This document shows positions 1 through 6,879 of a stretch of 64,000 nucleotides of DNA, piece by piece. The stretch covers positions 1 to 64,000 of the forward strand of contig JAAYJQ010000023.1 of the NCBI GenBank assembly GCA_012522855.1, read 5' to 3'. The translations under genes and the position numbers were made by a program. The notes beneath the pieces were generated by a model. The model did no database searches, was not told the origin of the DNA, and was given only the letters and a program-made list of their open reading frames with translations. This DNA comes from Bacteroidales bacterium (GTDB taxonomy: Bacteria > Bacteroidota > Bacteroidia > Bacteroidales > UBA932). Numbering within the stretch: the stretch's first letter is position 1; every line of letters begins with the position of its first letter.

Positions 1-2
1 CC

Positions 3-188
3 CTCCAGTTCACCGTAAACCCCGACGGATCCGTCTCCAACATAAAGGTCCTCCGGGGAGTCGATCCGTCGCTGGACAAGGAAGCGGTACGGGTCGTATC
101 CCTGTCACCAAAGTGGGAGCCCGGAAGGCAGAGAGACCGCGCCGTCAAAGTGACATACACGTTCCCCGTCATCTTCCAGCTCAGATAG
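3..188 (+). CDS. TonB C-terminal domain protein, 3' end only (5' end outside window)
   Basis: Frame 3 reads LQFTVNPDGSVSNIKVLRGVDPSLDKEAVRVVSLSPKWEPGRQRDRAVKVTYTFPVIFQLR*, a typical TonB-C fold ending (GxV..V..GVDPSLDKEAVRVV...W.PG...G..V.V.YT.P..F). Confidence 0.85.
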   Translation, partial: LQFTVNPDGSVSNIKVLRGVDPSLDKEAVRVVSLSPKWEPGRQRDRAVKVTYTFPVIFQLR

Positions 189-241
189 ATCCGACCAATC
201 TCCCGCATTGTGCCTATTGCCCCGGGCGTTGATGGTTGATG

Positions 242-348
242 CGTGACCATAACGTATTCATTAGTAATAAATTAAATATTTTCACCCTGGCCGAATCGAC
301 CAGGGTGATTTTATGCTATCGACTGATAATAAAACAATTCCGGTCACG
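242..348 (+). repeat. 107-nt palindromic element, copy 1 (left of transposase)
   Basis: CGTGACC 242-248, N33, TCACCC 282-287, N15, GGGTGA 303-308, N33 (ending TTCC), GGTCACG 342-348. Central stem TCACCCTGG/CCAGGGTGA is 9 bp perfect. Confidence 0.85.
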
Positions 349-466
349 GAAAAATCATTCGAAAAAAATCCAAATTTTTGAACGTACCCTTTTGGGAATT
401 TCGCGCATATTCAATATTTTTGAATAACCTCAGAACTATGAACCAGACTTTTCGAGGCGGGAGATT

Positions 467-1399
467 ATGCAGAAGAAGCGAAAGTTCAATCCAAGTGCAG
501 CCATCCACATCTACCAGAAAACCCTTGACGGAGCGGTTATCTTTTACACATTGTACGACCTGCTTGCGTACATCACCCGATTGTCCGTCAACGCTCGCAA
601 GTACGGCATCACGGTGCTGCTGATCTGTCCGATGTTCGACCATATTCACATCTTGACACTTCAGAAAACACTGGATCAATTATGCCGTTTCGTGGGGAGA
701 ACAACCTCGGAATTTGTCCTGGCATACAATGAAGACTGCGGACGGAAGGGGCCGTTGTTCAGTCCACGCTTCGGCAGTTCCATCAAAAAGATCGACAAGG
801 AAAAGCGCGCCTGCATTGCCTATCTCGCCAACAATGCTCCGGAAAAGAAATTGGTTGCCCGATGCGAGGACTACCGCTGGAATCTAATTGCCTACGCAAC
901 GTGCGATCATCCCTATTCAGACAAAATCGTGCTCAGAAAAGCCTCGCGACAGCTCCGGTCGAATCTGAATCAAGTGGACCGCTGTCTTGAAAGAGAAGAA
1001 CCGCTTGGTTACAAGCATTTGAAAAGGATGTTCAGGGGACTTGCGCGAAAAGAGCGAGAACAGCTGATCGACTACATCCTGAGCCGATATTCACCCATAG
1101 ACTACGATTTGCTGATCAGTTTCTATGGCAACTACCGAAATATGCTTGTGGCGATCAACGCCAACAATGGTCACGAATATGAGATCAAGGAGGAGTACAA
1201 TGTGGATTCGCACGAAGCCTACAAGGAGATGTTGCGTAAGGTGGCGGCACATGGGGGCGAAATCAAAGATGTCCTCACGATGTCGTTCGGACAGAAGATT
1301 GCATTGACGGGCGAACTATTGTGCGAGACCACTGCAACACCCGAGCAGGTCCGGAAGTTCCTCCACCTCAAGAAGGCCCCGGGCGATTTTCTTCCGTGA
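467..1399 (+). CDS. Y1 (HUH) tyrosine transposase, REP-associated/IS200-like family, 310 aa
   Basis: N-terminal Y1_Tnp-like region with the HUH motif (CPMFDHIHIL) and GRKGPLF..RFGSS...AYLANNAPEKK..., similar to Bacteroidales Y1 transposases; about 150 aa C-terminal extension. Confidence 0.8.
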   Translation: MQKKRKFNPSAAIHIYQKTLDGAVIFYTLYDLLAYITRLSVNARKYGITVLLICPMFDHIHILTLQKTLDQLCRFVGRTTSEFVLAYNEDCGRKGPLFSPRFGSSIKKIDKEKRACIAYLANNAPEKKLVARCEDYRWNLIAYATCDHPYSDKIVLRKASRQLRSNLNQVDRCLEREEPLGYKHLKRMFRGLARKEREQLIDYILSRYSPIDYDLLISFYGNYRNMLVAINANNGHEYEIKEEYNVDSHEAYKEMLRKVAAHGGEIKDVLTMSFGQKIALTGELLCETTATPEQVRKFLHLKKAPGDFLP

Positions 1400-1501
1400 C
1401 CAGAATAAATTAACCGACAACGATTTGGTTGTTTTCACCCTAGTAGAAATGGGAAGGGTGAAAACATTTATTTTTCTGAAAATGAATACGTTCCGGTCAC
1501 G
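1395..1501 (+). repeat. 107-nt palindromic element, copy 2 (right of transposase)
   Basis: CGTGACC 1395-1401, N33, TCACCC 1435-1440, N15, GGGTGA 1456-1461, N33 (ending TTCC), GGTCACG 1495-1501. Central stem GTTTTCACCCT/AGGGTGAAAAC is 11 bp perfect. Confidence 0.88.
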
Positions 1502-2513
1502 GGGTGCCGGGATCCGGGTCAGGCCAGCCTTGGGCGCGGAGGGGGAGCTCGGCGCCGTCGGGGGTGACGAGCACGGAGCCGACCGCGGGTTGGGCCAAAT
1601 GGCCGATCACATCGAAGGTCTGGAAGTCGCGACGGAATTTCTCGGCGTGCAGGATCGGAACGGCAAACAGGAGGCGGAAATCATCCCCTCCGTTCATCGC
1701 CGCGGAAATCGGGTCGATGTTCAGTTCCTTGCCGAGCGCGAAGGTATTCCCTTCGAAAGGAATCTTGTCGGCATAGACTTTCGCGCCGAGTCCGGAAGCC
1801 GATGTGAGCCGCTTGACGGCGTCGGACAACCCGTGGGTGACCAGAACACCGAGCGAGGGATAGATCTCGGAGTCCTCCAAATGGGTCAAAATTCCGGCGG
1901 GCAGTTCGGGCTTCAGATAACTTCCGACCAGCATCTTGTACTTCTCCAAGTCAGGCTGAAACCCTTCCAAAACAAACTTCTTCTTCTCCCGCTCCAAGAC
2001 CTGCATGCCGAGAAAGGCGGCGCCGAGGCTGCCGGACACGCAGAGGAGATCCATACTCTTGGGCTTCGGAAGTCGTTTCCGGGTGAGCAAAAGTTCCTCG
2101 CCGACAGCGGATATGCTGACGCTCAGTCCATTGGCGCAAGGAAGCAGATCCAAGTCGATCTCTGTATAGGCATATTCCTTGGCAGCAGCGACCATCCCTT
2201 CCCAAAGTTCCTGAACGGAAGGGAAGTTGAATTTTGCGGAGATGCCGATTCGGACGGAAAGGGCACGCGGATGCGCCAGCGCGGCGAACAGTTCCCCGGT
2301 CACGGCCACGACAGTCTTGTAGCCCAGATGCTTCAACGGGAAATAGGTCAGATCGAAATCCAACCCTTCCTGGAGCAAACGGGAAGCGAGCCGGGCCGCG
2401 CTGCCGTTCTCCGGCTCGAAAGACGGAGAAGCGGCTGGAGAGTATCCGGAATGTTCGAACAAGCGGTCGATCGCCGCCACCTTGCCGATGTCGCTGAATG
2501 TTTCTTTCTGCAT
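1497..2513 (-). CDS. thiL: Thiamine-monophosphate kinase-like protein (AIR synthase/ThiL family)
   Basis: Start taken at MQKETFSDIGKVAAIDRLFEHSGY (the ORF-track extension overlaps the neighbouring gene). Contains AAMNGGDDFRLLFAVP and DLDLLPCANGLSVSISAVGEELLLTRKRLPKP, a ThiL-like AIR-synthase layout. Confidence 0.7.
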   Translation of the reverse strand: MQKETFSDIGKVAAIDRLFEHSGYSPAASPSFEPENGSAARLASRLLQEGLDFDLTYFPLKHLGYKTVVAVTGELFAALAHPRALSVRIGISAKFNFPSVQELWEGMVAAAKEYAYTEIDLDLLPCANGLSVSISAVGEELLLTRKRLPKPKSMDLLCVSGSLGAAFLGMQVLEREKKKFVLEGFQPDLEKYKMLVGSYLKPELPAGILTHLEDSEIYPSLGVLVTHGLSDAVKRLTSASGLGAKVYADKIPFEGNTFALGKELNIDPISAAMNGGDDFRLLFAVPILHAEKFRRDFQTFDVIGHLAQPAVGSVLVTPDGAELPLRAQGWPDPDPGTP

Positions 2514-2518
2514 ATTGA

Positions 2519-4966
2519 TCAAATGAACAGATTCACTACGGCGTTTTCCGCGCGGTTCATGTAGGTGGCCACTCCGCCGATCTCCACGCCGTCCAAGAGT
2601 TCTTCCTTGGCGATGCCCATCATATCCATCGACATCTGGCAGGCGATGAACTCGACACCGCCTGCGAGCGCTTGGTCCCGGAGTTCTTCCAGGGAGTTGA
2701 TGTTCTTCTTTTTCATCAGGAACCGCATCATCTTGTCCCCTGCCCCCAACATGCTCATCCGGGAAAGACGCAGCTTCTTGGAACTGGAAGGAAGCATGCA
2801 TCCGAACATCTTTCCGAAGAAGTCTTTCTTCACCGCAGGCTTCTTCACCTTCTTGATCACATTCAGCCCCCAGAAAGTAAAGAAGATCGAAACTTTGTGA
2901 CCGGTGGCCGCCGCTCCGTTCGCCAAGACAAAGGTAGCGATGGCGCGGTCCAGATCGTCGCTGAACATGATGAAGGTCTTGTTTTTGCTTCCTTGCACAG
3001 CTCGATCCGAGACGGGCACGCCGGCGCCGGCTTTTTCGAAGACGGCCTTGATTTCGCCGTTTTCAGAAGTACAGGAAAGCAGGGGGTGGCCCGTGCTCGC
3101 GCTCCAGGCCGGGGCGTCCCGCAAGAAACCGGGATCCGAGGAAATGACCTCCACCCGGTCTCCGACCTCCGCCTTATCGATCGCCTGTTTAAGTTTAAGA
3201 ATGGGGCCGGGACATTGCAGACCGCAGGCATCCACGCGGATGACCCCGGCATTGAGCGCGGATGCCGGCCGCGAGGCGAACGGCATGGAAACGACCCGCG
3301 CGGGAGCGGCCGGGTCAGATGGCGAAGCGGTGGCCGACTCCCAGAGCTTGAGGCCGCCCGTGAGGTTGTACACCTGTTCGAATCCATGGCCTTTGAGGAT
3401 TCTCAGCCCTACGTAGCCGCGCAATCCGATGGAGCAGTAAATCACGATTTCTTTGTCCCGGGGAAGTTCGTCGAGATGCTCCCGCAGTTCATCCAACGGG
3501 ATGTTCACCGATCCCTCGATGGAGCCAAGGGCATACTCTTCGGGTGTACGGACATCCAGCAGGAAGACGTCTTCTTTACATTTCTCTCGCAGCTCCCGCC
3601 AAGTCACCACGGGCATGGAGCCGTTCACCACATTGGAGGCGGCGTAACCGGCGATGGCCAAGGGATCCTTGGCGGAAGAGAAAGGCGGGGCGTAGGCCTG
3701 CTCCAGCGAACAGAGATCCTGCACCGTGCCTCCGCGCTTGATGAAGATGGCCAGCTGGTCGATTCGCTTGTCCACCCCGTCCAAACCCACACACTGGCCG
3801 CCGTACAGTTTGCCGGTCTCCGGGTCGAAAACAATCTTCAGGGTAAGGGGAAAGGCCTTGGGATAGTAGCTCGCGTGCGCCGCGCTGACGGTAGTGACGG
3901 TACGGTAGGGAATGTTCAACTGTTTAAGGCGTTTCGCTGCAAGACCTGTGGCGCCGACGATGAGGTCGAATACCTTCGCGATGGAGGTGCCGATGGAACC
4001 TTCGTATTCCGTCCGGTTGCCGAAAACCATGTTGTCGGCGACGATTCTCGCCTGACGATTCGCCGGTCCCGCCAGAAAATTGAGCCAAGGTTGCCCCGTA
4101 AGCGGATGGGGATATTCAATGGCATCTCCAACAGCGTAAACTTCCGGCGCGGATGTCTGGAGGAACTTGTCCACTTGAATACCCCGCTCGCCCAGCGCGA
4201 TGCCGGCATCCCGCGCCAGCTGCGTATTCGGGCGCACGCCGATGGACAGCAGCACCAGATCAGCGTCAAGAGTTTCATCTTCGCCGAAATAGATGCGGAT
4301 GCCCCCGGCTGTTTTCTCGAATTTCTTCACGCCCTTGCCCAAATGAAGATCCACGCCCTTGTCCTGCAGGTGACCATGCACGAAGGAGGCGATAGAGAAA
4401 TCCACCGGAGCCATCACTTGCGGCGCCATTTCAATGATGGAAACCTTCGCGCCCGTCGCATGAAGATTCTCCGCCATTTCCAGGCCGATGAAACCGCCGC
4501 CCACAATCACGGTCCTGCGGATCGGACGGCTTTCCATGAAGGCTTTGATGGCATCCGTATCCTCCACATTGCGCAACGTGAAGATTCCTTCCGTATCAAT
4601 GCCTTCCAGCGGTGGCCGGACAGGATCGGATCCGGGCGAAAGGAGCAGTTTGTCGTACGTTTCCACATATTCGCTCCCGTCCCTCCTGCGGATCCTCACT
4701 TCCTTATTGGCAGTGTCGATGGCGATGGCCTCGTTCTCCACCCGCACGTCGACCTTGAACTGCAGCCCGAAGGATTCCGGGGTCTGGACGAAGAGTCTGT
4801 CCCGGTCCGCGATGATTCCGCCCAAATAATAAGGCAGGCCGCAGTTGGCATACGAAATGTGTTTTCCTTTTTCCAGGAGTATGATCTCCGCCTTTTCATC
4901 GGCCCTCCTGATTCTGGCGGCGGCGGTAGCTCCGCCGGCGACGCCTCCAATGATTACGTGCTTCAT
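2519..4966 (-). CDS. CoA-disulfide reductase / FAD-dependent NAD(P)-disulfide oxidoreductase fused to rhodanese, TusA and DsrE-like domains
   Basis: N-term MKHVIIGGVAGGATAAARIRRADEKAEIILLEKGKHISYANCGLPYYLGG (CoADR Cys), rhodanese DVRTPEEYALGSIEGSVNIPLDEL...IVIYCSIGLRGYVG, TusA VDACGLQCPGPILKLKQAI, DsrE-like C-term FIACQMSMDMMGI. Confidence 0.92.
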   Translation of the reverse strand: MKHVIIGGVAGGATAAARIRRADEKAEIILLEKGKHISYANCGLPYYLGGIIADRDRLFVQTPESFGLQFKVDVRVENEAIAIDTANKEVRIRRRDGSEYVETYDKLLLSPGSDPVRPPLEGIDTEGIFTLRNVEDTDAIKAFMESRPIRRTVIVGGGFIGLEMAENLHATGAKVSIIEMAPQVMAPVDFSIASFVHGHLQDKGVDLHLGKGVKKFEKTAGGIRIYFGEDETLDADLVLLSIGVRPNTQLARDAGIALGERGIQVDKFLQTSAPEVYAVGDAIEYPHPLTGQPWLNFLAGPANRQARIVADNMVFGNRTEYEGSIGTSIAKVFDLIVGATGLAAKRLKQLNIPYRTVTTVSAAHASYYPKAFPLTLKIVFDPETGKLYGGQCVGLDGVDKRIDQLAIFIKRGGTVQDLCSLEQAYAPPFSSAKDPLAIAGYAASNVVNGSMPVVTWRELREKCKEDVFLLDVRTPEEYALGSIEGSVNIPLDELREHLDELPRDKEIVIYCSIGLRGYVGLRILKGHGFEQVYNLTGGLKLWESATASPSDPAAPARVVSMPFASRPASALNAGVIRVDACGLQCPGPILKLKQAIDKAEVGDRVEVISSDPGFLRDAPAWSASTGHPLLSCTSENGEIKAVFEKAGAGVPVSDRAVQGSKNKTFIMFSDDLDRAIATFVLANGAAATGHKVSIFFTFWGLNVIKKVKKPAVKKDFFGKMFGCMLPSSSKKLRLSRMSMLGAGDKMMRFLMKKKNINSLEELRDQALAGGVEFIACQMSMDMMGIAKEELLDGVEIGGVATYMNRAENAVVNLFI

Positions 4967-5095
4967 GGTGTCGTGGATTGATTGTTCTCACTTGGTCCGT
5001 CCGAAAACGGTGACGTCAAAAGTAGTCAATCAACGGGATATATACAAGATGCAGGCCGGACGCCCGGCCTGCTTTTTCCGACGTGGAAAAATTCG

Positions 5096-5103
5096 TAACT
5101 TTG
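5096..5103 (+). promoter_or_regulatory. Possible -7 box TAACTTTG upstream of the ECF sigma gene
   Basis: Matches the Bacteroidetes TAnnTTTG consensus, 50 nt upstream of MDEDFL. Confidence 0.4.
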
Positions 5104-5152
5104 TTATACCCGCAGAGAACACCACTTATTCTTGCGAAATTGAATTTTGCTC

Positions 5153-5689
5153 ATGGACGAAGACTTCTTGACATTGGTTCACCATTTCTCTCAAGGAAAG
5201 GAAAGCGCGTTTCTAAAACTGTTTGAAATGTACTATCCTCGCGTCCGGGAATTCGCCCGCCGGATCGTCAAGAAAGAGGATGTCGCCGAAAATATCGCGC
5301 AAGACACCTTTGTCAAGATTTGGGAACGCAGAGAAGCCTTCTCTCCGGTCAAGGGGAGCATCAAGAATTTTTCCGGCTACCTGTACATGATCGCCCGCAA
5401 CAGCGCCCTGAATCACCTTCGACGCAATACCCGTTCCATGAGATTAGAGGAGAATGGTTCCTATTCCGTTACCATCGATGAGGAATATTATGCGAAAGAA
5501 CAGGAACTCATCATCAAGCTCATTGTTTTCAAGATGCCGGAAAAACGGCGCAAGGTCTTCTTGATGAGCCGGTTTGAGGGTCTTGACAACAACACGATCG
5601 CCGCCACGCTCCATATTTCTAAGAAGACCGTCGAAAATCACCTCACGGCAGCGCTCAAACAAATTCGCCTCGCGATGATGGGTGTTTGA
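5153..5689 (+). CDS. RNA polymerase ECF-type sigma-70 factor
   Basis: MDEDFLTLVHHFSQGKESAFLKLFEMYYPRVREFARRIVKKEDVAENIAQDTFVKIWERR...LSRFEGLDNNTIAATLHISKKTVENHLTAALKQIR: region 2 and region 4. Confidence 0.95.
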   Translation: MDEDFLTLVHHFSQGKESAFLKLFEMYYPRVREFARRIVKKEDVAENIAQDTFVKIWERREAFSPVKGSIKNFSGYLYMIARNSALNHLRRNTRSMRLEENGSYSVTIDEEYYAKEQELIIKLIVFKMPEKRRKVFLMSRFEGLDNNTIAATLHISKKTVENHLTAALKQIRLAMMGV

Positions 5690-5856
5690 CCCTTGTTTTG
5701 TGTCATATATAAAGAACTATTGATGCAATCCTATTTGTATCGTTTGACCTGTTTGAGCAATAATTTCATAATAATGTAACAGCCATTTCACTTACATTCA
5801 CCCTGAAGATCGGTATTTTTGCATTACTTATTTTTTCAGGGCATTCTTTTGCGAAT

Positions 5857-6855
5857 ATGACGAAACAAAGAAGGATAATCGATTCCTACCTATCGGGGAA
5901 CTATCCCGATGATATCTCTGAAGAATTTGTCTCATGGTTTGATTCTCCTGTCGACCAAGAAATCAAGCAAGAAGAACTTTTGGCTTCATGGGATGTTCTT
6001 GAAGCAAGCGCCGACCCGCAGGATATCAGAGATGCCTTCGAATCCGTAAAGCGTGATCTCAATATGATGACCCAAGGAGGGTATCGCTTCCGCAAGCGCG
6101 GCCGGGTGATATGGCGACACGTCGCAGCGGCGATCGTCATCGCGGCGCTGACAGCCGGCATGACGTTGTTCCTTGACAACCTTTTCCGGCCTAGCGAGCA
6201 GCCGGTGGAATGGCTGGACACTTACTGCCCGTACGGCCAGACGCTGTCCGTCGCCCTGCCGGACGGATCTTCAATCAAACTTAACGCCGGCAGCCGGCTG
6301 ATGTATCCTACAGCGTTTTCCGGAAGCACAAGGAAAATATTCCTTAGCGGAGAAGCCCTTGCGGACGTCGTCAAGGATTCCGAGAAAATCTTTGTAATTT
6401 CCACAAACGATCTGGATATAACGGTTCACGGCACCTTGTTCAATGTCCGCTCCTATCCCGAAGATTCCGAATCGGAAGTCATCCTTTTCAGTGGTTCCAT
6501 CGATTTGAATACGAAGCATCAAGACCACAACAGAAAGATTTCCCTGACCCCGGGAGACATGGTGAGAATCGACCGGAGCAACGGATCCGTCGCAATAGAA
6601 GACGTTCCGACTGAATCTTTTAGCGATGATGCCCGCCTGGTGTTTGTCAATACGCGACTGATCGACATCACCGCCCAGCTCGAAAGGGTTTTCGATGTCA
6701 ATTTCGTCATCGGAAATCCCGATATCGCTCAACAAAGATACCTGGCTTCCTTTATCAATGGAGAGTCCCTTGATGAAATTCTAGCGGTGTTGGCCAAGAC
6801 AGGTAAAATCAAATACCGGGAATCCGTAAAATCCAAAACCATATATATAGACTGA
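5857..6855 (+). CDS. FecR-family anti-sigma factor
   Basis: Single TM region followed by ALPDGSSIKLNAGSRLMYPTAFSGSTRKIFLSGEALADVVKDSEKIFVISTNDLDITVHGTLFNVRSYPED, typical FecR. Confidence 0.95.
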   Translation: MTKQRRIIDSYLSGNYPDDISEEFVSWFDSPVDQEIKQEELLASWDVLEASADPQDIRDAFESVKRDLNMMTQGGYRFRKRGRVIWRHVAAAIVIAALTAGMTLFLDNLFRPSEQPVEWLDTYCPYGQTLSVALPDGSSIKLNAGSRLMYPTAFSGSTRKIFLSGEALADVVKDSEKIFVISTNDLDITVHGTLFNVRSYPEDSESEVILFSGSIDLNTKHQDHNRKISLTPGDMVRIDRSNGSVAIEDVPTESFSDDARLVFVNTRLIDITAQLERVFDVNFVIGNPDIAQQRYLASFINGESLDEILAVLAKTGKIKYRESVKSKTIYID

Positions 6856-6879
6856 CAACTCCAAAACAATCTTCAGCTG

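Larger units (their letters stand above)
242..1501 (+). mobile_element. Candidate REP/RAYT-like unit: Y1 transposase gene bracketed by two 107-nt palindromic elements
   Basis: Element copies at 242-348 and 1395-1501 flank the HUH transposase gene 467-1399. Outer arms are homologous in inverted orientation (CGTGACCnnAACGTATTCATT... on the left; ...AATGAATACGTTCCGGTCACG on the right). Confidence 0.7.

Noticed and set aside
2292-2306. CCGGTCACGG inside thiL, and CGTGACC 7-mers inside coding regions (for example about 37364 and about 41297)
   Set aside because: Isolated 7-mers within genes without the partner foot or central hairpin; expected by chance in a GC-rich 64-kb window.
1425-2564. 379-aa + strand ORF opposite thiL
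   Set aside because: Antisense open frame with low-complexity, non-domain sequence; it also starts inside the palindromic element.
2672-4981. 769-aa + strand ORF opposite the CoADR fusion
   Set aside because: Mirror ORF caused by high GC and codon bias of the minus-strand gene; composition rich in R/G/H with no domain-like pattern.
5794-5845. TTCACCCTGAA motif resembling the 107-nt element centre
   Set aside because: No CGTGACC/GGTCACG feet and no GGGTGA partner at the required spacing; treated as a separate inverted repeat.
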